This document shows, piece after piece, positions 6,647 to 14,009 of a DNA stretch of 15,808 nt. Each line of letters starts with the position of its first letter. Position 1 is the first letter of the stretch. The notes under the pieces were generated by a model. It was given only the letters and a program-made list of their open reading frames with translations. It did no database searches and was not told the origin of the DNA. The position numbers and the translations under genes are program-made. This DNA comes from Sediminibacterium ginsengisoli (GTDB taxonomy: Bacteria; Bacteroidota; Bacteroidia; Chitinophagales; Chitinophagaceae): contig CALPLN020000022.1 of assembly GCA_943324415.2 (NCBI GenBank), forward strand, positions 1 to 15,808, read 5' to 3'.

Positions 6647-7870
6647 ATGAAAAATTTTGAAGTGCCTTCGGGCTATAGAAGCCCCTTAATTGCTGCGATT
6701 AAACAAAAGCGCAAAGCGGCAGATAAGCTCAAAAAAGATTTCACCCCTACCGAACTCGACTTTGGCAAGGTTAAGATCTATTTGGCTAGGCATTTCGGAT
6801 TTTGTTATGGGGTAGAAAACGCCATTGACATCGCTTATAGAACAATCGAAGAAAATAAAGGAAAAAGGATTTTTTTATTGAGTGAAATGATTCATAACCC
6901 CCAAGTCAACAACGACCTTACAAGCAAGGGCGTGCAATTTCTACAAGACACTTTGGGCAAAGAATTGATACCATTAAGCGAATTAACGAAAGACGATATC
7001 GTCATTATTCCGGCTTTTGGTACGACATTGGAATTAGAGGAGAAGCTAAAAGCAAAGGGTATAGCGATTGAATCTTATGATACCACCTGTCCATTTGTGG
7101 AGAAAGTTTGGAATCGAAGTGAACAAATCGCGCAGAAAGGGTACTCTATCATCATACATGGGAAACCAAAGCACGAAGAAACAAGAGCCACTTTTTCACA
7201 CACATCTGCACATACACCTACATTAATTGTAAACGATATTGAAGAAACTAAAGTGTTAGCTAGAATTATAAGTGGGGAATTGCCGATGGACTACTTTTAC
7301 GACTTCTTCATCAATCGCTTTTCTGCCAATTTTGATCCCAATATTCATTTAGATAAAATTGGTGTAGTGAATCAAACAACTCAATTAGCAACGGACACGC
7401 AGGCGATTTCAGACTACTTGAAACAAGTTATTTTAAATAAATTTGGTGCCGAAAATTTATCTGCACATTTTGCAGACACAAGAGATACACTCTGCTATGC
7501 AACCAATGACAACCAATCAGCAGTGATTGGACTACTTCAAACTGATGCAGATTTGGCGATTGTGATGGGCGGAAAAAATAGTAGTAATAGTTCTCACTTG
7601 GTTGAATTATGTGAGCAAAAATTACCTACTTATTTTATAGATGACGCGAGTAAAATTATCGATGCTACGCAAATTGAAAAGACCAATTGGAAAAACAAAC
7701 AATCAGAAATAGTAGAAAATTTCTTACCTGACGTAGATCCTATTCGTATACTAATGACAAGTGGCGCAAGTTGTCCCGACGCCGTTGTAGAATCTGTGAT
7801 ACAAAAAATACTGAGTTTTTATGAACTAGAATCGGCATTTGACAAAGTAAAAGAAAGCTGGATCGACTAA
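6647..7870 (+). CDS. ispH: 4-hydroxy-3-methylbut-2-enyl diphosphate reductase, long plant/cyanobacterial-type
   Basis: IspH (LytB) catalyses the last step of the MEP pathway, reducing HMBPP to IPP and DMAPP with a [4Fe-4S] cluster. The three cluster cysteines are C53 (HFGFCYGVE), C148 (DTTCPFV) and C283 (DTLCYAT). Substrate residues are visible in HNPQVN (H83), HGKPKHEET (H176 and E178), NQTT (243-245), NSSNSSH (311-317) and SGASCPD (372-378). At 407 residues it is much longer than the roughly 315-residue enterobacterial enzyme. The extra segments (about 205-235 with SGELPMDYFYDFF, and KFGAENLSAHF near 265-275) match my recollection of plant and cyanobacterial HDR proteins. The start at 6647 leaves a basic extension of about 40 residues before the core. 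It is divergent from the ABC-F gene and convergent with cmk 15 bp away. Confidence 0.95.
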   Translation: MKNFEVPSGYRSPLIAAIKQKRKAADKLKKDFTPTELDFGKVKIYLARHFGFCYGVENAIDIAYRTIEENKGKRIFLLSEMIHNPQVNNDLTSKGVQFLQDTLGKELIPLSELTKDDIVIIPAFGTTLELEEKLKAKGIAIESYDTTCPFVEKVWNRSEQIAQKGYSIIIHGKPKHEETRATFSHTSAHTPTLIVNDIEETKVLARIISGELPMDYFYDFFINRFSANFDPNIHLDKIGVVNQTTQLATDTQAISDYLKQVILNKFGAENLSAHFADTRDTLCYATNDNQSAVIGLLQTDADLAIVMGGKNSSNSSHLVELCEQKLPTYFIDDASKIIDATQIEKTNWKNKQSEIVENFLPDVDPIRILMTSGASCPDAVVESVIQKILSFYELESAFDKVKESWID

Positions 7871-7885
7871 TTCCTTTTTAAAAAA

Positions 7886-8572
7886 TTAACTAGCCTTAAT
7901 CCGTTCCATAGCCCACTGCATGGCTAGTTCAAATTGCTGCTCCCTATTTAAGGTAGTATTGTCTAAAACCAACGCATCTTCTGCTTGTCTTAATGGACTG
8001 TGTGCTCTTGTACTATCCATTGAATCTCTTTGTTGCAAGTTGGCAGCAACGGCATCTTTACTGATAGAAGGATCTGTTTGCAATAGTTCTTGGTATCTAC
8101 GCTCCAATCTCACAGATGGATCTGCGGTAACAAATAACTTTAGTTCTGCTTTAGGAAAAACCACGGTGCCAATATCTCTCCCATCCATCACAATGCCTTT
8201 ATCAACCCCCATGGCTTGTTGTTGTGCAACTGCAAATTCTCTGACAGCAGGAATAGAGGCCACTTCACTCACTTTTTGACTCACACGCATCTCCCGAATT
8301 TCTTGTTCAACATTTTCTCCATTTAAATACATATCGCTTTTCTGACTTGCGGCATTGAACTTAAATCTCAATTCAATTTGATCCAAGGCTGCTTCAATCG
8401 ATACCGTATCATTGAATGGGATATTATTTCTTAAAAAATACAGCGCGATTGCTCGATACATCGCACCAGTGTCCACAAATACATACGCCAATGCTTTGGC
8501 CATGGCTTTTGCAAGTGTACTTTTGCCGCAGGACGAAAAGCCGTCGATTGCGATGATGATTTTCTTTTCCAT
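7886..8572 (-). CDS. cmk: Cytidylate kinase
   Basis: Cmk phosphorylates CMP and dCMP with ATP in the cytosol, feeding CTP and dCTP synthesis. The 228-residue length is normal. Visible motifs are the P-loop GFSSCGKST (11-19), TGAMYRA (35-41, nucleotide-monophosphate binding), DGRDIGT (130-136) and the lid/C-terminal segment QRDSMDSTRAHSPL (181-194) with conserved Arg, Asp and Ser. Its ATG overlaps the TAA of the upstream mrp gene by one base (TAATG at 8570-8574), so the two are very likely co-transcribed and translationally coupled. It ends 15 bp from the opposing ispH stop with no terminator hairpin between. Confidence 0.96.
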   Translation of the reverse strand: MEKKIIIAIDGFSSCGKSTLAKAMAKALAYVFVDTGAMYRAIALYFLRNNIPFNDTVSIEAALDQIELRFKFNAASQKSDMYLNGENVEQEIREMRVSQKVSEVASIPAVREFAVAQQQAMGVDKGIVMDGRDIGTVVFPKAELKLFVTADPSVRLERRYQELLQTDPSISKDAVAANLQQRDSMDSTRAHSPLRQAEDALVLDNTTLNREQQFELAMQWAMERIKAS

Positions 8573-9666
8573 TAAGGTGCTACTGTGATTGTTTCTGTTC
8601 TTGGTAAATTGGCATTTCGGATAGCAATTTGTCTTACAGCATTGCCCACAAAAGTCCTGAAAGCATTTTTTGAAACAGTCTCTTCTCCAACCATTGCAGG
8701 AATACCTTCGTCTCCCCCTTCTCTAATACTTTGTACTAAAGGTATTTGTCCCAAAAAGGACAAGTCATATTCTGAAGCCAATTTTAGTCCACCTTCTTTT
8801 CCAAATAAATAATATTTATTATCAGGCAGCTCTGCTGGCGTGAAATAAGACATGTTTTCTACCAAGCCAATAATCGGCACATTGACATTCGCTTGACCAA
8901 ACATCGCAATTGCTTTTTTAGCATCCGCCAACGCCACTTGTTGAGGTGTTGTCACAATCACTACCCCAGTTACTGGAACTGTTTGCATGATCGTTAAATG
9001 AATGTCGCCAGTACCTGGTGGCATGTCAATTACAAGGTAATCTAACTCGCCCCAATCCACATCTGTGATAAATTGACGAATGGCACTACTGGCCATTGGA
9101 CCTCTCCAAACTACTGCATCTTTTTCATCCACTAACAATCCTATGCTCATCAATTTAATGCCGTATTTATCTAAAGGGATAATCACTCCTTTCCCATCTT
9201 CGTCTTTCATCAATGGGCGTTGACCCCTCACTCCAAACATAATTGGCACACTAGGTCCATAAATATCCGCGTCCATTAAGCCCACTTTTGCGCCACCTTC
9301 AGCCAAGGCTAAAGCAAGATTCGCCGAAACGGTGCTTTTACCAACTCCGCCCTTGCCACTCACTACCGCTATGATGTTTTTTACTTTAGACAAGACCGAC
9401 TTCTCGTCTTTTCTTAATGAAGTTGTATTTGAGGTGAAATTAACTTGCACTTGCGCTTTTGGATTGACCAATAATTTGATGGCATTCTCAGACGCGTTCT
9501 TCATCAAATCTTTCATTGGACAAGCTGGAGTAGTCAATACAATCGTAAAGCTAACCGCATCCCCATCCACTTTTAAGTCCTGTATCATATTCAATGTTAC
9601 TAAGTCTTTACCAAGGTCTGGCTCTTGCACATTACTCAATGCTTTTAGTATTTCCTCCGTTGTCAT
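8572..9666 (-). CDS. Mrp/NBP35-type P-loop ATPase with N-terminal MIP18 domain, Fe-S cluster carrier family
   Basis: A 364-residue member of the Mrp/ApbC/NBP35 family, ATPases that carry or help insert Fe-S clusters in the cytosol. Residues about 1-80 form a MIP18/DUF59 domain (EPDLGKDLV, and TTPACPM with C49). The ATPase has the deviant Walker A SGKGGVGKST (103-112), DADIYGPSVP (132-141) and DMPPGTGD (214-221). Family members usually hold a CxxC after ENMSYF that bridges a cluster between subunits; here the segment reads ENMSYFTPAELPDNKYY and the whole protein has only one cysteine. ATG at 9666 is chosen over a TTG at 9702, which is the end of a TAACTTTG promoter box. It overlaps cmk by one base. 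Cluster binding in the usual way is therefore doubtful. Confidence 0.93.
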   Translation of the reverse strand: MTTEEILKALSNVQEPDLGKDLVTLNMIQDLKVDGDAVSFTIVLTTPACPMKDLMKNASENAIKLLVNPKAQVQVNFTSNTTSLRKDEKSVLSKVKNIIAVVSGKGGVGKSTVSANLALALAEGGAKVGLMDADIYGPSVPIMFGVRGQRPLMKDEDGKGVIIPLDKYGIKLMSIGLLVDEKDAVVWRGPMASSAIRQFITDVDWGELDYLVIDMPPGTGDIHLTIMQTVPVTGVVIVTTPQQVALADAKKAIAMFGQANVNVPIIGLVENMSYFTPAELPDNKYYLFGKEGGLKLASEYDLSFLGQIPLVQSIREGGDEGIPAMVGEETVSKNAFRTFVGNAVRQIAIRNANLPRTETITVAP

Positions 9667-9699
9667 TATGAAAGTTTTTGTTAAAATAATTAATCCCGG

Positions 9700-9707
9700 C
9701 AAAGTTA
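9700..9707 (-). promoter_or_regulatory. Candidate -7 box for the mrp-cmk operon
   Basis: On the minus strand TAACTTTG matches TAnnTTTG and ends 33 bases before the mrp ATG. The leader is A/T-rich with no Shine-Dalgarno sequence. No clear -33 TTG is seen. Confidence 0.45.
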
Positions 9708-9817
9708 ACGTTCATAGCGCTTATTTTGTCCTTTTAAAAGGCTTAAAATAGCAGATAAATCAAAAAAACTACCCATTTCGTAACAAAAAAATCGCTCGAT
9801 TTCTGAACATTGAGACC

Positions 9818-9825
9818 TAAATTTG
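9818..9825 (+). promoter_or_regulatory. -7 box TAAATTTG seven bases before the start of the secreted protein gene
   Basis: TAAATTTG matches TAnnTTTG and ends 7 bases before the ATG at 9833. The transcript would begin within a few bases of the start codon, so it is short-leadered or leaderless. It probably also drives the adjoining dehydrogenase gene. Confidence 0.5.
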
Positions 9826-9832
9826 CAGCTAC

Positions 9833-10483
9833 ATGAAAAAGAAACTGATTCTGCCATTATTCATTTTAATTGCCTTCTTGCCAACAAAAGCAAAAGCGCA
9901 AACAGTGGATCTTTACAGAGACTCCGTTGTACAATTATATGGTGTCGTAATGACAGCAGATAGTTTAAAGGCCATTCCTCTAGCAAGCATTGTAGTCAAT
10001 AAAAAAGGAAGAGGTACGATCACCAACAACGATGGTGTTTTTTCAATTGCAGTTAATAAAGGAGAAACCATCACCTTTAGTTGTGTTGGATTTAAAAATA
10101 GAAGCATCACCATTCCTCAAAACTTAGCAGGCAACCAGTATAGTGTTATACAGCTAATGGTGAATGACACCAATTTCCTACCTGCAACAATTTTAAAACC
10201 AAGACCAACAAGGGCACAATTTGAAAGAGATTTTGTCAACTCTAAAGTAGATGATGACTTATTTGAAACAGCAAGAAAAAATACAAGTCCTGCGCAAAAA
10301 AGAATTATTTTATCAAGCCTGCCTAGAGATGGTAAAGAAGCAGTAGGCGCATCATTACAACAACAAGCATCAAGATATTATTATTCAGGGCAATTGCCTC
10401 CTATGAATATATTGAATCCTAGCGCATGGAGAAGTTTTATTAATTCTTGGAAACGCGGAGACTATAAATCAAAAAATAAATAG
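9833..10483 (+). CDS. Secreted protein with carboxypeptidase-regulatory-like domain, function unknown
   Basis: A 216-residue exported protein. Residues 1-22 are a clear Sec signal peptide (MKKK, hydrophobic core, cleavage probably after AKA before Q23). Residues about 34-112 look like a carboxypeptidase-regulatory-like beta-sandwich (CarboxypepD_reg-like), with LYGVVMTADSLKAIPLASI, KGRGTITNNDGVFSI and ITFSCVGFKNRSI in the usual order. In Bacteroidota this domain often heads TonB-dependent receptors, but here no plug or barrel follows. Residues about 120-216 are basic and unrecognised (TRAQFERDFV and RYYYSGQLPPMNILNPSAWR stand out). There is no lipobox, so it is likely periplasmic or loosely outer-membrane associated. 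Its TAG directly abuts the ATG of the dehydrogenase gene, implying one transcript, although the two functions are not obviously linked. Confidence 0.82.
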   Translation: MKKKLILPLFILIAFLPTKAKAQTVDLYRDSVVQLYGVVMTADSLKAIPLASIVVNKKGRGTITNNDGVFSIAVNKGETITFSCVGFKNRSITIPQNLAGNQYSVIQLMVNDTNFLPATILKPRPTRAQFERDFVNSKVDDDLFETARKNTSPAQKRIILSSLPRDGKEAVGASLQQQASRYYYSGQLPPMNILNPSAWRSFINSWKRGDYKSKNK

Positions 10484-11332
10484 ATGAAAAAGATTGCAGT
10501 AATTGGAGCAGGGACAATGGGAAACGGTATTGCACACGTATTTGCGCAAAACGGATTTGAAGTCAATTTAATAGATACACAATCTGCTGCACTTGATAAA
10601 GCAGTACTAACGATAGGGAAAAACCTAGATCGCCAAATAACTAAGGGATTGATTCATCTAGAGGATAAACAAAAAACACTGGCACAAATTAGTTGTTTCA
10701 CAAGCCTAAAAGAAGGGGTGCAAGATCGCGAATTAGTCATTGAAGCTGCGACAGAAAATAGCAAAATCAAACTTGCCATTTTTACAGAGATAGACCAATA
10801 CACCAATGCGCATTGCATTATAGCAAGCAACACTTCTTCTATTTCCATCACTCAATTAGCCGAGGCAACACAAAAGCCAGGAAATGTCATTGGTATGCAT
10901 TTTATGAATCCTGTACCTGTAATGAAATTGGTAGAAATTATCAATGGCAAAGCCACCAATACAGCAGTGACTGAAACAATTGTCTCCCTAACGACACAAA
11001 TTGGAAAAATCCCATGTGTTGTAAAAGATGCTCCGGGGTTTATTGCTAACAGAATTTTAATGCCCATGATTAACGAAGCAATTTTGGCATTAGAAGAAGG
11101 CATCAGTGATGCAGCAACCATCGACCAAATTATGAAATTAGGGATGGCACACCCCATGGGACCACTACAATTGGCAGACTATATTGGCTTAGACGTTTGT
11201 AAAAATATTTTAGAAATAATGGAAGATGGTTTTCAAAATAGCAAATACAAGCCTGCAGCATTATTAAGTAAAATGGTTGGAGAAGGAAAATTAGGTATCA
11301 AAACTGGAGCAGGATTTTATTCCTACCCATAA
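10484..11332 (+). CDS. 3-hydroxybutyryl-CoA dehydrogenase
   Basis: A 282-residue NAD(P)-dependent (S)-3-hydroxyacyl-CoA dehydrogenase of the short, single-function type (Hbd/PaaH-like). It interconverts 3-hydroxybutyryl-CoA and acetoacetyl-CoA in the cytosol. The Rossmann motif GAGTMG is at residues 8-13, with D31 at the end of the second strand suggesting NAD preference. Catalytic residues fit the family: H139 in GMHFMNPVPVMKLVEI, E151, and N189 in PGFIANR; SNTSS (115-119) contacts substrate. The C-terminal helical domain (about 185-282) ends in the usual GIKTGAGFYSYP. It starts directly at the preceding stop (TAG ATG), so translational coupling is likely. No thiolase or crotonase gene is nearby, so the pathway (beta-oxidation, butyrate or phenylacetate) cannot be fixed. 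Confidence 0.94.
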   Translation: MKKIAVIGAGTMGNGIAHVFAQNGFEVNLIDTQSAALDKAVLTIGKNLDRQITKGLIHLEDKQKTLAQISCFTSLKEGVQDRELVIEAATENSKIKLAIFTEIDQYTNAHCIIASNTSSISITQLAEATQKPGNVIGMHFMNPVPVMKLVEIINGKATNTAVTETIVSLTTQIGKIPCVVKDAPGFIANRILMPMINEAILALEEGISDAATIDQIMKLGMAHPMGPLQLADYIGLDVCKNILEIMEDGFQNSKYKPAALLSKMVGEGKLGIKTGAGFYSYP

Positions 11333-11381
11333 TTATACCCTTTAGTAGCTTAAATATAACGCAACAGATTGTAGCTAAGGA

Positions 11382-11996
11382 TTACTTAATGACCAATAAG
11401 GTCTTCACCATCACGTCTCTTAATTCCCCGAGCTTTTCAAGTACTTCGTCCAATCTGTTTTTGGGTATTCCTATTTGAAGTTGTACAAATAATTGCGCAG
11501 ATTGCTCTACTACAGAGCAATTGTAATGCTTCACCAGCATCATCACTTCGTTCATTTGTTGATAATCAAAATTAAGTTCGTAGGCAATTTCTATCGGCTT
11601 TTTGATGATAGGTGAAAGCTGCAAAGCCAATGCAGTCGATGTCTTATAGGCATTGATCAATCCTGGAACGCCTAATAATGTGCCTCCAAAATAGCGCACC
11701 ACCACTACCATTACATTGGTCAGTCCTTTGCTATCAATTTGACCTAATATTGGCCTTCCTGCAGATCCGGAGGGCTCTCCGTCATCGCTCACTCTGAAAG
11801 TCAACCCATCCACACCTAATCGATAGGCTAAGCAATGATGCACTGCTTTACCGTGCTCTTTTTTTAGTTGTGCTAAGATCTTTTTACAAGAATCAATGTC
11901 TTTTGCAGGATAGACAAAAGCCAGGAATTTACTACCTCTATCTTTGAATTCTGCCATGGAAGGCTGTTCGATCGTATAATAGTAAAATGGATCCAT
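11382..11996 (-). CDS. IMPACT/YigZ family protein
   Basis: A 204-residue protein of the YigZ/IMPACT (UPF0029) family. Bacterial members are poorly understood cytosolic proteins; the eukaryotic IMPACT relative regulates the GCN2 kinase. The N-terminal domain (about 1-125) has the hallmark strings EFKDRGSKFLA, AYRLG, SDDGEPSGSAGRPIL (70-84) and VVVVRYFGGTLLGVPGL (97-113). Residues about 135-204 match the small C-terminal DUF1949-like domain, and the length is family-typical. It is divergent from prmC and convergent with the dehydrogenase gene, with 49 bp between their ends and no terminator recognised there. A role in translation is only suggested by the family and the prmC neighbour. Confidence 0.9.
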   Translation of the reverse strand: MDPFYYYTIEQPSMAEFKDRGSKFLAFVYPAKDIDSCKKILAQLKKEHGKAVHHCLAYRLGVDGLTFRVSDDGEPSGSAGRPILGQIDSKGLTNVMVVVVRYFGGTLLGVPGLINAYKTSTALALQLSPIIKKPIEIAYELNFDYQQMNEVMMLVKHYNCSVVEQSAQLFVQLQIGIPKNRLDEVLEKLGELRDVMVKTLLVIK

Positions 11997-11997
11997 T

Positions 11998-12030
11998 CAA
12001 AAATAATCGGGCTAATTTTGAGCAAAGCTA
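11998..12030 (-). promoter_or_regulatory. Two candidate -7 boxes for the yigZ-family gene
   Basis: On the minus strand TAGCTTTG (12023-12030) and TATTTTTG (11998-12005) both match TAnnTTTG. The first leaves a 26-base gap to the ATG and is the likelier promoter. The second ends one base before the ATG, too close for normal use unless translation begins further in. No clear -33 TTG accompanies either. Confidence 0.4.
12013..12020 (+). promoter_or_regulatory. Candidate -7 box for prmC
   Basis: TAATTTTG matches TAnnTTTG and ends 44 bases before the prmC ATG. It lies between the two minus-strand boxes, so the divergent yigZ and prmC promoters would interleave. No -33 element is seen. Confidence 0.35.
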
Positions 12031-12064
12031 GTTCATAATGATGAATCATTTGTAACATTGCATT

Positions 12065-12919
12065 ATGAGTTTAAACGACATCAAACAAGCATTGAAAAAA
12101 AAATTAGCAGATCAATTCGAAAGTATTGAACTCAATCCAATCTTATCTATACTAATAGAACATATTACTGGCTGGGATCAACTTCATCAAGCTTTGCACA
12201 AAGACCAACCCATTTCAGAAGAACAGACATTGGCTTTTGAAACTGCAGCAGCCGAACTAGCCGCCGGAAGACCCATACAATATATTACAGGAAAAGCTTG
12301 GTTTATGGGCGAAGCCTATCAAGTAAATGAGCCGGTATTGATTCCCCGACCAGAGACAGAGGAATTAGTTGACTGGATCATAGAATACGCTGAAATCAAA
12401 GGTAAAGCGTTGCGTATTTTAGATATTGGGACAGGATCAGGCTGTATTGCGATTGCGCTTAAGAAAGCACTCCCCGAGGCCACAATTTCAGCCATTGACA
12501 TTAGTACCAATGCTTTAAAAATTGCAGAAGCCAACGCAGATGCATTAAAAGCAGAGATTGAATTTATTCCATTGGATATTTTGAATACGGCCTTTTTACC
12601 GGGACAATATGATGTCATAGTCAGCAACCCTCCCTATATTCCCATGCAAGAAATGAAGCATATGGAATTGCAAGTGACGGCGCACGAGCCTAATATTGCT
12701 TTATTTGTTCCCGACGAAGATCCATTGGTGTTTTATAAAGCGATCGCAAGACTTGCTAAGCTACACTTAACATTAAACGGTCAATTGTTTTTTGAAATTC
12801 ATTACGATCAAGGCGACACGATGATTGCACTATTAGATGAAATGCATTTTCATGCCGAACTTAGACCCGACATGTTTGGGAAAGACAGAATGATTCGCGC
12901 AAGCTTAAAACCTAGATAA
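12065..12919 (+). CDS. prmC: Peptide chain release factor N5-glutamine methyltransferase
   Basis: PrmC (HemK) uses S-adenosylmethionine to methylate the glutamine of the GGQ motif in release factors RF1 and RF2, supporting efficient termination. The protein is 284 residues, normal for the family. An N-terminal helical domain (about 1-85) contains RPIQYITG (69-76), which helps bind the release factor. The catalytic domain shows LIPRPETEELV (92-102), SAM-binding ILDIGTGSGCIAIAL (118-132), the acidic end of the second strand AID (143-145) and the diagnostic NPPY (188-191) that positions the glutamine. The stop lies 7 bp from the opposing exbD-like stop. prfA is not adjacent. Confidence 0.96.
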   Translation: MSLNDIKQALKKKLADQFESIELNPILSILIEHITGWDQLHQALHKDQPISEEQTLAFETAAAELAAGRPIQYITGKAWFMGEAYQVNEPVLIPRPETEELVDWIIEYAEIKGKALRILDIGTGSGCIAIALKKALPEATISAIDISTNALKIAEANADALKAEIEFIPLDILNTAFLPGQYDVIVSNPPYIPMQEMKHMELQVTAHEPNIALFVPDEDPLVFYKAIARLAKLHLTLNGQLFFEIHYDQGDTMIALLDEMHFHAELRPDMFGKDRMIRASLKPR

Positions 12920-12926
12920 AAAGTAA

Positions 12927-13325
12927 TTAATGTGACGGATCCACTGCAACAACTGGGGTTGCACCTAGTGCTTTAATAATCTGCATGACTTGTATCGTCA
13001 CACCCAAATTAGCTACACTATCTCCATTGATGACTACAGAAGGTTTATCAGTCTCTTTAGCTAAGAAAATTTGAAGTTGGCCAGATAAGGAATCTAAACT
13101 TACTGGAGAAGATCCAATAAAAAGTTGTTGGTCTTTATCGATGGTCACTACCACAGTTTGTTTCGCCTTGGTATCACTAGCTGCTTTGGGATTAGACACT
13201 TTGATCACATTGGGATTGGCCAATGTCGAAACAATCAGAAAAAACAATAATAAAATAAATAAGATATCATTCAATGCACCTGTATGCACTTCGGGATGAT
13301 GTCTTAAACGATTTCTAAGATTCAT
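12927..13325 (-). CDS. ExbD/TolR family proton-channel subunit
   Basis: A 132-residue single-pass inner-membrane protein of the ExbD/TolR family. With an ExbB/TolQ-type partner it uses the proton motive force to energise an envelope machine. After a basic N-terminus (MNLRNRLRHH), one transmembrane helix (about 17-36) carries the essential aspartate D20 in LNDILFILLLFFL. A periplasmic domain (about 45-132) has the ExbD-like VVVTIDKDQQLFIG and VVINGDSV segments. The start lies 10 bp after the exbB-like stop, so the pair is co-transcribed. No tonB, tolA, tolB or pal gene is present here, so whether it serves TonB, Tol or another system is open. Confidence 0.9.
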   Translation of the reverse strand: MNLRNRLRHHPEVHTGALNDILFILLLFFLIVSTLANPNVIKVSNPKAASDTKAKQTVVVTIDKDQQLFIGSSPVSLDSLSGQLQIFLAKETDKPSVVINGDSVANLGVTIQVMQIIKALGATPVVAVDPSH

Positions 13326-13335
13326 AACAGGTGGA

Positions 13336-13986
13336 TTAAGCTTGAGTTGGTTCTTGTAAAATATCTAAAAAATCAGCACTTGCCCTTTCCATCTTATTGG
13401 CAGTTTTATCAATTTGTGTTGATAAAAAATTATGTCCTACATAAGCAATTAAACCAATGATTAAACCTGTAGCAGAAGTGATCATTTTAGTATAGATCCC
13501 GCCAGCTATCGTGTTCAAGGTATATTCACCTGTAGAAGCAATCCCATAAAACAATTGCACCATTCCAATAATCGTTCCTAAAAAACCAAACATAGGCGCA
13601 ATACCAGAAACCAATGAAAGAATATTTAAATTTCGCTCCATAGAATACATCTCTAATTTCCCTACATTTTCCATGCTTTTCTCAATTGCATCTATCGGCT
13701 TCCCAATACGCATGATTCCTTTTTCAATCATATTCGCTACTGGATTGGTTGTATTTTTTGCGAGTGATTTTGCGCCTGCGATATTGCCAGACAAAATATG
13801 ATCTTTAATCATTTTCATGAACTGAGGATCTGTTTGTCCTGCTTTTTTGATCGCTAAAAAACGTTCAATGAATACATAAATCGCAATCACCAATAAAGCA
13901 TACAATGGATACATGATCCATCCGCCTTTTTCTAATAAACTAAACAAAGAAATTTTAGCATCAGCCACTTGTAACAAAAACAACAT
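13336..13986 (-). CDS. MotA/TolQ/ExbB family proton-channel protein
   Basis: A 216-residue inner-membrane protein of the MotA/TolQ/ExbB family, forming the proton channel with the ExbD-like product. Three transmembrane helices are visible: about 23-42 (WIMYPLYALLVIAIYVFIE), 121-148 (NILSLVSGIAPMFGFLGTI onward) and 168-188 (MITSATGLIIGLIAYVGHN). The signature SGIAPMFGFLGTIIGM is at 127-142, and TKMITSATGLIIGL is the conserved third-helix motif. ATG at 13986 is chosen: the frame stays open to 14076, but the extra 30 residues lie inside pepT and look unlike a membrane-protein N-terminus. It begins 23 bp after the pepT stop and 10 bp before exbD, suggesting a pepT-exbB-exbD transcript. No promoter box was found in the 23-bp gap. 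Confidence 0.92.
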   Translation of the reverse strand: MLFLLQVADAKISLFSLLEKGGWIMYPLYALLVIAIYVFIERFLAIKKAGQTDPQFMKMIKDHILSGNIAGAKSLAKNTTNPVANMIEKGIMRIGKPIDAIEKSMENVGKLEMYSMERNLNILSLVSGIAPMFGFLGTIIGMVQLFYGIASTGEYTLNTIAGGIYTKMITSATGLIIGLIAYVGHNFLSTQIDKTANKMERASADFLDILQEPTQA

Positions 13987-14009
13987 ACAATTTAAATTTA
14001 TACTTAAAG

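Noticed and set aside
9667..9702. TTG start extending the Mrp protein by 12 residues
   Set aside because: The TTG is part of the TAACTTTG box, and the added MPGLIILTKTFI is not part of the MIP18 domain.
9332..9751. Open frame on the plus strand opposite mrp
   Set aside because: It is the reverse image of the well-supported mrp coding sequence, with low-complexity Pro/Leu content and no family features.
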